A stretch of 64,000 nucleotides of DNA from Allobosea sp. OK403. Lineage in GTDB: Bacteria > Pseudomonadota > Alphaproteobacteria > Rhizobiales > Beijerinckiaceae. Location: contig NZ_FOQV01000012.1 in the NCBI RefSeq assembly GCF_900113835.1, positions 62,001-126,000 on the forward strand, read 5' to 3'. The notes under the pieces are model-generated. The model was not told where the DNA came from and did no database searches. It saw nothing but the letters and a program-made list of their open reading frames with translations. Each line of letters starts with the position of its first letter. The stretch's first letter is position 1. Positions 35,855-44,753 of this stretch are shown here, in pieces. The position numbers were made by a program, and so were the translations under genes.

Positions 35855-36595
35855 TTAGTTGTGGGTGTGTTCAGAGTTCAGGAACTGGGCAAGGCGTGGG
35901 CTGGAGGGTGTATCGAAGATCTCGGTCGGGCTTCCGTCGGCAGCGACGATGCCCTTGTCCATGAAGACAATTCGGTTCGAGATGCTCCTTGCAAACTGCA
36001 TCTCGTGGGTCACGAGCAGAGAGGTAATTCCTGACGACGCGACATCCTTGATCACCTTCAGAACTTCACCGACGAGTTCAGGATCAAGCGATGAGGTGGG
36101 TTCGTCGAAGAGCATCACATCCGGTCGAACCGCCAACGCACGCGCGATGCCGGTGCGCTGGAGCTGGCCACCCGAGAGCTGCGACGGGTAGCTGTCTTGC
36201 TTCGCGGAGAGCCCGACTCGTTCAAGCTCTTGCAGGGCGATTTGGCGCGCCTCGTCCTTGGATTTGCGCTGCACGACTACAAGCGGGTCCATCACGTTTT
36301 GAATGACCGTCATGTTCTTGAAGACGTTGAATTGCTGGAAAACCATGGCGGTCCGGCACCGGATCGCCTGGATCGCGGCCTTGTCGACGCGCTGGTAATC
36401 CATCCGGATCTGATCGAACGTGATGGTTCCCGATGCCGGCTTGACCAGGTAGTTGATGCATTTCAGCAGCGTGGTCTTGCCGGTACCGCTGGGACCGATG
36501 ATCGACACCACGTCACCGCGACGCACGGAAAGATCGACACCGTTCAGGATCTGGGTGCTTCCGTAGGACAGCCTCAAATTTTTGAGTTCAAGCAT
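35855..36595 (-). CDS. Polar amino-acid ABC transporter ATP-binding protein
   Basis: 246 residues from the ATG at 36595 (MLELKNLRLSYG). Walker A is GPSGTGKTT, Q-loop VFQQFNVF, signature LSGGQLQR, Walker B VMLFDEPTSSLDPE, H-loop LLVTHE. It closely follows the GlnQ/HisP pattern. Its start overlaps by 8 bp the 3' end of a small flavoprotein remnant. Confidence 0.95.
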   Translation of the reverse strand: MLELKNLRLSYGSTQILNGVDLSVRRGDVVSIIGPSGTGKTTLLKCINYLVKPASGTITFDQIRMDYQRVDKAAIQAIRCRTAMVFQQFNVFKNMTVIQNVMDPLVVVQRKSKDEARQIALQELERVGLSAKQDSYPSQLSGGQLQRTGIARALAVRPDVMLFDEPTSSLDPELVGEVLKVIKDVASSGITSLLVTHEMQFARSISNRIVFMDKGIVAADGSPTEIFDTPSSPRLAQFLNSEHTHN

Positions 36596-36776
36596 CTCTG
36601 GTTGGTGTCCTTTCGAAGGAGCGCTGCTGTCGGGTTCGATGGGGCGGCAGCCAGGATTTTGCCGGAAGCTCCAGCCATTCCAGATCCTGCCGCAGGCGGG
36701 CTTCCAGCGCGGCAAGTCCCAGTGCAGCAAGTCCCATCGCGGCCAGCCCCATCGGGGTTGCGGGCGATACGATCAT
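36588..36776 (-). pseudogene. N-terminal remnant of an NAD(P)/FAD-dependent oxidoreductase gene
   Basis: A 62-codon frame whose ATG overlaps the LysR stop (ATGA at 36773-36776). It starts with an Ala/Leu-rich stretch, then has LEARLRQDLEWLELPAKSWL and P-P. I recognise that pattern as the lead-in to the first Rossmann motif of a group of NAD(P)-binding flavoproteins found beside amino-acid ABC transporters. The dinucleotide motif itself is missing; the frame changes to unrelated residues and runs into the ATPase start. Reading as a deletion remnant is inference; a genuine small protein is possible. Confidence 0.45.
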
Positions 36777-37762
36777 GAGCGCGCCTCCTGGTTGTCCGCC
36801 GCGCCATAGACGGCATCGGCCAGCATCTCGGTGCCGGCCGCATCGCGCAGCACGAAGCCTGGGATGAGCGCAGCGGCGGATTTCAGCAGCGCCTCGTTCA
36901 GCGCCGCGATGCTGGGCGTGAGCGGGCGCGCGACAGGCGAGATCGCCCCGAACAGGAACGGGATCGTCACGTCGAGCGGGCGCAGCACGACGCCCTTGAT
37001 GGGCAGACCACAGGCCGCCGCAGGCTCGATGATGGCGACGCCCAAGCCGCGACGCGCCAGGGCGAGCGCCGTGAGGGAGGCATTGGCGTCGATCAGTTCG
37101 CGCGGCGCGATGCCGGCTGCCGCGAACGCCTCGTCCACCCGCCGGCGCAGCCGATAGGGGTTTGCCATGGTGATGACGCGCCGCAAGGCGAGGTCAGCAA
37201 GCGCGACGACGTCACGGCTCGCCAGCGGATCGTTTTCCGCCATCGCCGCAAGGCAGGGCGCCTCGCCGATCCAGTGCACATCGAGGCCGGGATGCTCGAT
37301 CGGCAGGCTGGCCAGGCCGAAATCGGCCGATTGCGACAGCACCTGCTGCACCACGCCCTCGGCCGCGAGCGCCTCGATATGGATCTGCCGCGGCAGGAGC
37401 GCCGGATCCATCGCGGCGAGCGCATCCGGCACGATGCTGGCCGCGAGCGCCGGCGTCGCCGCGAGCTCGATCGCGGGCAGCGCCCCGGCCCCGATCGCCG
37501 CCGCACGCTCGCGGATATGCTTGAGGCCGAAGAACAGGCGCTCGACCTGCACATGGAACAGCACGCCGCGCGGCGTCGGACTGATGCGCGGACCGCTGCG
37601 ATGCAAAAGCTCGTAGCCGATCTCCGCTTCGAGATCCCGGATCTGCCGGGTCACGGCGGGCTGGGAGCGGTCCAGCAAGCGCGCCGCGCCGGTGATGCTG
37701 CCCGCCGACATCACCGCCACGAAGGCTTCAAGCTGCCGGATGTCGAAAGCCTCATTATTCAT
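36773..37762 (-). CDS. LysR family transcriptional regulator
   Basis: 329 residues from the ATG at 37762 (MNNEAFDIRQLEAFVAVM). The helix-turn-helix is GSITGAARLLDRSQPAVTRQIRDLEAEIGYELLHR. The effector domain follows (IELAATPALAASIVPDALAAM), similar to regulators of opine or amino-acid uptake such as OccR/NocR relatives. It heads the minus-strand operon with the amino-acid ABC transporter and probably controls it. Confidence 0.93.
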   Translation of the reverse strand: MNNEAFDIRQLEAFVAVMSAGSITGAARLLDRSQPAVTRQIRDLEAEIGYELLHRSGPRISPTPRGVLFHVQVERLFFGLKHIRERAAAIGAGALPAIELAATPALAASIVPDALAAMDPALLPRQIHIEALAAEGVVQQVLSQSADFGLASLPIEHPGLDVHWIGEAPCLAAMAENDPLASRDVVALADLALRRVITMANPYRLRRRVDEAFAAAGIAPRELIDANASLTALALARRGLGVAIIEPAAACGLPIKGVVLRPLDVTIPFLFGAISPVARPLTPSIAALNEALLKSAAALIPGFVLRDAAGTEMLADAVYGAADNQEARS

Positions 37763-37913
37763 ATCCGATATGCTAGGTCCGCATTGATACAGATCAAACA
37801 TAAAACGCTGATCAATAATCGCCTATCCGCACATTTTTGAATGATTGGAAGATATTGATACTGATTTCGCATAATGAGAGACTGTTCTTCCCCTAGCGGA
37901 GCCTGGCGCAGCA

Positions 37914-38153
37914 ATGCCGTTCGCTTCGGCCATTCCGAGCCCACCCGCGCCACCTCCACCCCGGTTACGAAGGACCTCGACCGGGACAGGTTTTTTCGTC
38001 AGCGCAGTCGGGCAGGTGGTCACGAATGCGCATGTCGTCGAGAGTTGCGCCGATCCGAAGACCCGAGGGAGAGCCGCGCCGGCGACGGCGGCACGCGCCA
38101 GGACGTCCGCAGCCTCTACATTGTCACCGGCACGACTTGGATGTCTGCTTTGA
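37914..38153 (+). pseudogene. Remnant of a trypsin-like serine protease gene
   Basis: The frame contains STGTGFFVSAVGQVVTNAHV followed by VESC, a textbook first segment of a trypsin/HtrA-like domain including the catalytic histidine (TNAHVV). After about 25 residues it degenerates into Ala/Arg-rich sequence and stops. No Asp or Ser motif follows. It sits between a LysR gene and an unrelated membrane protein gene. Confidence 0.65.
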
Positions 38154-38239
38154 GTGATTGCCTAACGTTAGCTTCCGGCGCTCGCCAGACCCATCATAAC
38201 CAGACTTGCCACGAGCGGCGCGGCTCTGCACCATCGGGC

Positions 38240-38728
38240 ATGCCCCGTCGCGCGACCCTTGCGGCGTTCCGGAAGGACGCCGCCTATTTTGGCCTCCTGG
38301 CTGTCCAGACGGCGGCAGCGACGGCGCTGTTCTGGGTGATGTTTCCGTTGTTTCGCCAGATGATCACGCGGATGGGCGAGCCGCTGCAGGTGAGCCGCCT
38401 CGTCGAGCTGGAAATCGTGCTGGCGACGTTGATCCTGCATTGTGCCTACTGGGCACGCTACCGCTGGGTCGCGGTCGCGATGCCGGTCCACAACCCCTTT
38501 CTCGGTCATCTCGTCCAGTTTGCCGGGCGCTCCAGTTTTTTCTTTGGCGGCGCGCTGTTCTCGGTGCTGTTTTTCCGGCACGTGCCGGAGCTTACCGGGC
38601 TGCCCTCGCTCGGCCAGGCCCTGGCCAGAGGCCTCATCGTGCTCTGGGTGCTGTTTGCCCTGTTCTGCTATTCGCTCGAGCTCGACCGGCTTGGCAAAGC
38701 CATCGAGGAGCCGCCCAAGCAGGCTTGA
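38240..38728 (+). CDS. Hypothetical four-helix membrane protein
   Basis: 162 residues from the ATG at 38240 (MPRRATLAAFRKDAAYFGLL). Four hydrophobic segments, about 15-36, 52-70, 88-108 and 122-145, with charged loops (ARYRWVAVAMPVHNPF). The Arg-rich frame upstream of this start has a different character and overlaps the protease remnant. I do not recognise the family. It is convergent with the barrel protein gene at 38832. Confidence 0.6.
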   Translation: MPRRATLAAFRKDAAYFGLLAVQTAAATALFWVMFPLFRQMITRMGEPLQVSRLVELEIVLATLILHCAYWARYRWVAVAMPVHNPFLGHLVQFAGRSSFFFGGALFSVLFFRHVPELTGLPSLGQALARGLIVLWVLFALFCYSLELDRLGKAIEEPPKQA

Positions 38729-38831
38729 AAGGAAGCGGGCTTGGCAAGCAGCGGGCCCTGAACCGATGTGACCGGCCGGCGCGCTGTCTGCAGGCTTTCG
38801 TGAATTCCTCTCCGTGCCCCTTGGCCGAAAC

Positions 38832-39788
38832 TCAGTGTTTCCGGGTCAGGTAAAGCGGCACGGAGAGCACGAGCTGGATGGAGGTGCCCGTCTTGCCGGT
38901 CGTGCTCCGCGACAGTGCTCCAGCCAGCCCGACGCCGAACATCTTGTTGTCGGCGGCATCGTACTTCTCGAATTCCAGCGTCGCGAAGACCTGCCGAACC
39001 GGCTTGGCGTGGATGATCGTGCCGAGATTGCCGCCGCCAAAGGTGGCGTAGCCGGCCTTTCCCGTCAGCTTCCAGCCGGCCTCCCACTGATGATAGGCCC
39101 CGACATAGCCGCCATAGAGCGGCTGAAGCTGGCCCGGCCCGGAATTGACGGTGACATAGGTGAGTGCGAGGCCTGCGATGAGGCCGCGGTGTCCCGCCTC
39201 GTCGAGGGAGAAATCCGCATCGAGCCCCCCTGACCAGGTCGTCGTCAGAGCCGATCCGGGTGGAATCCTGACGGGCCGCGAGACCGAGCCGGAGACCGAA
39301 AGCTCGGGGACGAACCGGGCCTGATCGAGGAAGGTATAGTCGAAACCGGTGCTGAAGCTGCCCAGCGCCAGTTGCGACCATGGCGTGGAAACCGTCTTGG
39401 AGCTGGCGAAATCGAAGCCCGCATGGACGCTCAGATCGTCGGTGATGTCGATGGTCAGCGGGGCATCGATGGAGAGCGACTTGCCGGAGCTGCTCGTGAT
39501 CGAGAAAAACCCGCGACGGCCGATGACGAAACTGTTTCCCGGCGATCTGGCCATCGTCGCGGAGGCGTCGATATAGATCACCGGTCCCGTCGCTGACGGC
39601 TCGGCCTCCTCGGCGGGCGCCTCCGTGCCAGGCCGCTCTTCGGCAAGGCTGGCCGGGGCGGGAAGGGCGCATGCGAGCGCCATCAGGACCCGGTGGAGAG
39701 CCCGGCTGAACGGCGCCGACCGCCGCGCGCCGCCAGGGGAGATGCGCTCGCGGGGCGTGAGTTCCTGGGGCACGAGTTCCTGGGACAT
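38832..39788 (-). CDS. Putative outer-membrane beta-barrel protein
   Basis: About 318 residues from the ATG at 39788; ATG 39683 (MALACALPAPASLAEE) would start directly at the signal peptide and is equally plausible. After the signal there is an acidic linker, then alternating amphipathic strands (SVHAGFDFASSKTVSTPWSQ, GYVGAYHQWEAGWKLTGKAG) and a C-terminal IQLVLSVPLYLTRKH. This is typical of Gram-negative barrels, though the last residue is His rather than Phe. No specific family recognised. Confidence 0.65.
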   Translation of the reverse strand: MSQELVPQELTPRERISPGGARRSAPFSRALHRVLMALACALPAPASLAEERPGTEAPAEEAEPSATGPVIYIDASATMARSPGNSFVIGRRGFFSITSSSGKSLSIDAPLTIDITDDLSVHAGFDFASSKTVSTPWSQLALGSFSTGFDYTFLDQARFVPELSVSGSVSRPVRIPPGSALTTTWSGGLDADFSLDEAGHRGLIAGLALTYVTVNSGPGQLQPLYGGYVGAYHQWEAGWKLTGKAGYATFGGGNLGTIIHAKPVRQVFATLEFEKYDAADNKMFGVGLAGALSRSTTGKTGTSIQLVLSVPLYLTRKH

Positions 39789-40129
39789 CAGCTCCGCATT
39801 CCCTAGTGATGGCTCAGCCCTGCCGCAACTCCCCAGCGGGGCATGCGATGGAGCGCCTGCGCATAAACTTGGACTTGCAGACGTCGTGAAGCTTGTCGGC
39901 GTGGTTCGCATCGACTAACCTTGATCCTATAGGGGACTTCGGTCAATTCAGGCCGATGGTTTATAATTTTCATATGTAAAATGGGACGGTGATAATTTTT
40001 CGAGGGTGAAATTAGTCTGTACAAGAATATACGTCCGTGTGTTATTGAATTTCAGTCGATAAATTTGCTGGCGATGTCGATGATATGAGCTTGTTTGCCA
40101 AAACAGACTTCAGCTGATTTTTTGATCCG

Positions 40130-42442
40130 ATGGCAAGTGGTCGTGCATCAATGTCTAGTCGGAAACAATTAGCCGGGCGACCATTTACGTCAGATTTGGG
40201 ATTTCTGGCGATCTTGCCTTTATTCTGTCTGTTTTTATGTTTGCACGCCCTCTCGCTTCCGGCGCTCGCCCAAACCCCGGCTCCGCCCGCCGGGATCAGC
40301 CAGGAGCAGTTCGACGCACTTGTCGAAGCTATCGGCCGATCGGTCGTCGAGAAGCTGAAGGCTCCCGCGCCCGCGTCTGCGCCGGCGGCGAGAGGAGGGG
40401 CCTCGGACCCCGTCGGGGTCGCGACGCCGGACCCGCTCGAAGACCGGGTGGCGCAATTCGTCGACAGAGGCGCTGCCGCTTTGGCGGCTTTCCCTGAACT
40501 CGGCCGCCGGCTGGCGGAGTTTCCCAAGCTGATCGTCCAGGCCGGCGATGGCCGCGGATTGTCTGCGTTTCTCCTGCTGTTGTTCATCTCCGCGGCGATG
40601 GCGCTCGCCGTCGAACGGCTCGTGGCGGCGCTGTTCGGTGGTTTGCGAACGCGCCTGGGTGCGAGAGTGGCCGCGACATCCGGCCCTTCCGCATTGCTGC
40701 CGATCGGCGCGATCCTGGCGCTCGATCTTGTCGGCGTCGCCGCCGTCTGGCTCGTCAGCTATGGCGCGATCGGCATCTGGTTTTCCCGCGGCGTCGGCCA
40801 GGACAAGCTGGCGGCAGCAGTCCTGGCGGGGATCTTCGCCTGGCGGCTTTACATGCTGGCTTTCCGGTTCGTGCTGCGGCCGGCCCTCGCCGGCGCCCGC
40901 CTCGCGGCAATGGATGATGGCGAAGCCGCCGCCCTGTATCGCCGCGTCACGCTGATCGTCCTCCTGATCACGACCTTGCGGATCGTGATCCGCCTGCTGA
41001 TCGCGACCGCGACCCCGGCGGAGGCGATCGCCGCCGGCCAGATCCTGGTGACGAGCCTCGTGCTGAGCTTCGTCTTCTGGATGGCCGCGCGCTCGCGCAT
41101 CGCCGTCGGTCGCTGGCTGGCCGGGCTGGCCTCGACCCAAGACAGCCTGGCCGGCCGGCTGGGCGCTCACTGGCTCACCGTCGCGGCGCCGCTTTTCCTG
41201 GCGCTCGGGCTCACCCAGATCTACGGCGCCGTGGTCGCGCGCTACACCGTGCCCAACGCCGTGCTCCTGACGCTCAATGCGCTGATCGCATTGATCCTGT
41301 TTCAAACGCTGGCGCGCTACCTGACGCGGCTACGCCCGGCGGCTGCGCCCGCACTCGCGGACGGCGAGCCGGCCGCCGAGCCCACCGCCGATGCGGTGGC
41401 CATGCCGGTTCCACGCCGTTTCACCGATGTCGTCATTCGCTGCATCAGGACGGCCGTCCTGCTCGCGATCATGGTCTTCGTCGCGCAAAGCTGGATCGTG
41501 GATGTCTTCGCGCTCGTCGACGAGCAGGGCTGGCGGATGCTCGCCCGTTCGTCTCTCGCGACAGCCGTGACGCTGTTCCTCGCCTTCGTGGCCTGGGAGC
41601 TGGTCGATTTCTTCACCCGCGCGCCACCGGCGACGGCCAGCGACGTCGCGGCGGCAGGAGAGGGCGGCGGCGGTTCCGGCTCCCGCCTTGCGACCATGCT
41701 GCCGCTGCTGCGGGTCGTGCTTGCGATCACGATCGGCGTGCTGGCCCTGCTCATCGTGCTCTCGGAGATGGGGGTCAACATCGCGCCGCTGCTGGCCGGG
41801 GCATCGGTGTTCGGGCTGGCCTTGTCCTTCGGCAGCCAGGCGCTCGTGCGCGACATCGTCTCGGGGATATTCTACCTGAGCGACGATGCCTTCCGCATCG
41901 GCGAGTACATCGATTGCGGCAAGGCGAAGGGATCCGTCGAGGGTTTTACGCTGCGCTCGATCCGGCTGCGCCATCAGAACGGCCAGGTCCACACCATCCC
42001 GTTCGGCCAGCTCGGCCAGATCACCAATTTCAGCCGGGACTGGGCGACCGTCAAATTCAACCTCCGCTTCAAGCGCGACACCGATCTCGAGAAACTGCGC
42101 AAGACGGTCAAGAAGATCGGCGACCAGATGCAGGCGGATCCCGAATTCGCCAATGATTTCATCGCTCCGCTGCGCATGCAGGGCGTTGCCGACATCCTGG
42201 ACAATGCGATCCTGGTTCGCTTCAAATTCACCGTCAAACCGATCCAGCCGAGCTATGTCCAGCGGGTTGCGGTGAAGACCATGGTCATGACCTTCCCGGC
42301 TATCGGGATCGAGTTCGCGGACTCGATGGTCGCGGTCCAGACAATGGGCGCAGGCGGCGATCAGGCCACTGCTGCGGCCGCGAGCTCGGCCCAGAACCGA
42401 TCGCGGGCCGAACTGGCCCTGTCCACGGAGGCGGGACAGTGA
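40130..42442 (+). CDS. Large mechanosensitive ion channel, MscS family
   Basis: 770 residues (start 40130; ATG 40151 also possible). A signal peptide ends in LPALAQTP, a periplasmic/coiled region follows (PAGISQEQFDALVEAIGRSV), then about ten membrane helices. The MscS core near residues 530-700 has GVNIAPLLAGASVFGLALSF in the pore helix, then LVRDIVSGIFYLSDDAFRIG and GFTLRSIRLRHQNGQVHTIP. It is longer than E. coli MscS and similar to YbdG/YbiO-type channels. Role: release of osmolytes during hypo-osmotic shock. A truncated paralogue lies tail-to-tail 96 bp downstream. Confidence 0.92.
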   Translation: MASGRASMSSRKQLAGRPFTSDLGFLAILPLFCLFLCLHALSLPALAQTPAPPAGISQEQFDALVEAIGRSVVEKLKAPAPASAPAARGGASDPVGVATPDPLEDRVAQFVDRGAAALAAFPELGRRLAEFPKLIVQAGDGRGLSAFLLLLFISAAMALAVERLVAALFGGLRTRLGARVAATSGPSALLPIGAILALDLVGVAAVWLVSYGAIGIWFSRGVGQDKLAAAVLAGIFAWRLYMLAFRFVLRPALAGARLAAMDDGEAAALYRRVTLIVLLITTLRIVIRLLIATATPAEAIAAGQILVTSLVLSFVFWMAARSRIAVGRWLAGLASTQDSLAGRLGAHWLTVAAPLFLALGLTQIYGAVVARYTVPNAVLLTLNALIALILFQTLARYLTRLRPAAAPALADGEPAAEPTADAVAMPVPRRFTDVVIRCIRTAVLLAIMVFVAQSWIVDVFALVDEQGWRMLARSSLATAVTLFLAFVAWELVDFFTRAPPATASDVAAAGEGGGGSGSRLATMLPLLRVVLAITIGVLALLIVLSEMGVNIAPLLAGASVFGLALSFGSQALVRDIVSGIFYLSDDAFRIGEYIDCGKAKGSVEGFTLRSIRLRHQNGQVHTIPFGQLGQITNFSRDWATVKFNLRFKRDTDLEKLRKTVKKIGDQMQADPEFANDFIAPLRMQGVADILDNAILVRFKFTVKPIQPSYVQRVAVKTMVMTFPAIGIEFADSMVAVQTMGAGGDQATAAAASSAQNRSRAELALSTEAGQ

Positions 42443-42538
42443 CGATGCATATGGCGCAGTCCTGGGCCGACGCAGTCCTCGCCAGAGCAATGGCAGGGTG
42501 CCGCGCAACGCTTTGCTCCGCCTTTTTGATCACACTCA

Positions 42539-42922
42539 TCACACCGCCAGGAAGGCGGAGAGGCTGCGTCCGGCGCCCGCCTCCCTGACCAGGGAGGGGA
42601 GCGCGATCAGGCGCCGCGCGAGTTCGGGAAAGGCGGCGAGCGCCTCCCGGCTGCGCGCGACGGATTCGCTGACGCGCCCTTCGAGTTCGTCTTCCCGAGC
42701 TCCGGCCGGAGCGGCGGGCGGAGCTGTGGTGCCCTTCTCGGCCTGGCGGGCGTCCAGCTTCCGAACGACGGCCGCGCCGATCGCCTCGACCAGCGCCTCG
42801 AACTGCTCCTTGCCGATACCGGCCGGAGGTTGAGGTGGGCTGGGCGAAAGCGGGGTATGCGAAGCCCGCGCGACCGCGCACAGCAGGAAGCAGCCGTAGA
42901 GCCACGCAGCCAGGTTCGCCAT
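42539..42922 (-). pseudogene. Truncated MscS paralogue (N-terminal part only)
   Basis: 127 codons: signal-like MANLAAWLYGCFLLCAVARA, then PPAGIGKEQFEALVEAIGAA and EGRVSESVARSREALAAFPELARRLIALP, ending RSLSAFLAV and stop. This parallels the N-terminus of the intact channel at 40130 (PPAGISQEQFDALVEAIGRS, AALAAFPELGRRLAEFP, GLSAFLLLL) up to the start of the first channel helix, where it stops. Either a remnant of a second channel gene or a small secreted derivative. Confidence 0.75.
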
Positions 42923-43038
42923 GCCCCCTCTCGCCGAGTGGCGACAGGGGTGTTCAGGTGACGCGAGGCAATCGCTGCCCGTCTGACTCCGCCCCTAGCT
43001 GCGGCTCTTTCGTCACGGGCGGTTTCTGCTGCTCGCTG

Positions 43039-44271
43039 TCAGTGGCCGCTGAAGACGAGGGTCTGGATCGGCAGCACCAGCGCCTGGATGCGCAGCAGCA
43101 GGGCGTGCACCAGCCCGACCGCATCGACCGCGTGCAAGGCGATGCGGCGCAGCGTGCCGGTGTCCTTCGCCACGATCACGTCGTGATTGCTGCTATAGGC
43201 ATTGGCGATGCAGCTGCTGCCGGGCGTCACGCCGTCGAGCCCGCCCTGGTAGAGCGGCTCGAGGAAGGTGAGGATCGTTCCCGGCCGGACCACCTGCTGC
43301 GCATCGATCAGCTGTTCGCCGCTTCTGAGCTGGCCTGCGGCGATGAAATCTTGCACGCCCGTCACCACCATCGGAATGACCTCCCACGGCTTCGAGATGC
43401 AGGTGACCTCGGCAGCCATGCCGACCTTGATCACCTGCGCCTCGATCTGGCTGAAGCCGGCCTGCAACCTGCCCCGCCCGGCCTCTTCCGGGATGATGAT
43501 CCCGGCCGGGCGCATGAAGGGGTTGACGATGTCGCCGATCCGCAGCGTGAACTGTTCGACGCGCCCGGCGAAGCCGGCGCGCACGACCGTTTTCTGCAGC
43601 TCGACCTCGGCCTGGGCGAGCGCGGCCGCGGCGCTGGCGCGTTCGGCGGGAAGGAGCGAGACGATCTTCGCCTGGGCGGCGTCCTTGGCGGCCGTCGCCG
43701 AAAGGACGGCAGCCTCGCGGCCCGCCACGATGTTCTCGAGCCGTTCGATCTCGCGCGTCGCGACGATGGCATCGTTGCGACGCTTCAGCTCGTTCTTGGT
43801 TTGCAACTCGTCCATGGCCTGCTGCAGGGCGCTCTTCGCCTCCAGGATCTTGCCTTCATCGGCCAGGATATCCGCCTTCGCGACGACGAGCGCGGCATCG
43901 GCCTCGGCGATCTTGCGGCGCGCTGCCTCAACGGCCGCCTCCTGCGTGCTGCTGTCGAGCGTGAAGATCGGTGCGCCCTTGGCGACCGCCTGGCTGAAGC
44001 CGACATGGATCTGCGCGACGCGGCCATTGACCTCCGGCACGATCGGGACCGTCCGGAAGAAGACCGTGGCGCTGGTCGTGGAGGGGTGGTTGTAGAAGAT
44101 CACGGTGATCAGGCCGACCGTCAGCATCACGCAGGTGACGAGACCCCAGCGCAACTCGAACCAAACCGAATAGAGCGTGAGCTCGCGGCCGAACCGTTTG
44201 CCCTGGCGGTAGCGACGATAGAGATAGTCGGGAAGGAGGGTGAAGAACGCGCAGACCAGAAGCTCAAGCAT
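43039..44271 (-). CDS. HlyD/EmrA-type membrane fusion protein
   Basis: 410 residues. One N-terminal membrane helix (GLVTCVMLTVGLITVIFYN, about 44-62), a biotinyl-lipoyl half-motif VPIVPEVNGRVAQIHVGFSQ, a long alpha-hairpin (about 110-215, A/E/K-rich) and a second half AGFAGRVEQFTLRIGDIVN. Adaptors of this kind bridge inner-membrane transporters to the outer membrane. No pump gene is adjacent. Instead it overlaps by 8 bp a 150-residue membrane protein gene that may be its partner. Confidence 0.85.
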   Translation of the reverse strand: MLELLVCAFFTLLPDYLYRRYRQGKRFGRELTLYSVWFELRWGLVTCVMLTVGLITVIFYNHPSTTSATVFFRTVPIVPEVNGRVAQIHVGFSQAVAKGAPIFTLDSSTQEAAVEAARRKIAEADAALVVAKADILADEGKILEAKSALQQAMDELQTKNELKRRNDAIVATREIERLENIVAGREAAVLSATAAKDAAQAKIVSLLPAERASAAAALAQAEVELQKTVVRAGFAGRVEQFTLRIGDIVNPFMRPAGIIIPEEAGRGRLQAGFSQIEAQVIKVGMAAEVTCISKPWEVIPMVVTGVQDFIAAGQLRSGEQLIDAQQVVRPGTILTFLEPLYQGGLDGVTPGSSCIANAYSSNHDVIVAKDTGTLRRIALHAVDAVGLVHALLLRIQALVLPIQTLVFSGH

Positions 44272-44716
44272 GGTTCTTCTCCTCGATGCCGGCGCCCGCG
44301 ACCGGCATGGTCCCGTCCGGTCCTGGCACGGCGGTCTCCGCGTCCGATGCTGCGTCGCCGCCCCGGCCCGGCGCGATATTGGCCATTTTCTCGAGGGAGC
44401 CGGCCATCCGGCCGAACATCCCTGGGATGTCAGGCAGGTCGATCAGCGCGAGCAGTAGCCCGGCGACCCAGAAGGCATGGACATGCGTGAAGAGCGCGAG
44501 CAGCCCGAGAACGGCGACGATCTCGAACTGGATCTTGTGCGTCTTGTGCGCCATCCGCTCCGGCAGGGTATGCAGGCGCAGGAAGAGCAGGCCGATGCCC
44601 AGCACCGCTCCGACGAGGGTGATCGCCGCGACCACCATCAGGTGGTCCGTCCCCCCCGGCTCGGTAATGAAGCTCGGCAGGTGGTGAGGGGCGGCGGGGT
44701 TCATGGCGGGGTTCAT
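44264..44716 (-). CDS. Hypothetical membrane protein coupled to the HlyD gene
   Basis: 150 residues with two hydrophobic segments (LMVVAAITLVGAVLGIGLLF about 26-45; IQFEIVAVLGLLALFTHVHAFWVAGLLLALI about 63-93), a helical amphipathic part and an acidic Gly/Ala tail. The stop overlaps the start of the HlyD-type gene, so they are translationally coupled. I do not recognise a named family; this two-gene pairing occurs beside adaptors of the YibH kind, which is memory-based and unverified. Confidence 0.7.
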   Translation of the reverse strand: MNPAMNPAAPHHLPSFITEPGGTDHLMVVAAITLVGAVLGIGLLFLRLHTLPERMAHKTHKIQFEIVAVLGLLALFTHVHAFWVAGLLLALIDLPDIPGMFGRMAGSLEKMANIAPGRGGDAASDAETAVPGPDGTMPVAGAGIEEKNHA

Positions 44717-44753
44717 GGCGACTTCCCTGGCTTCAGGAGGCTGACGGGCAGGT

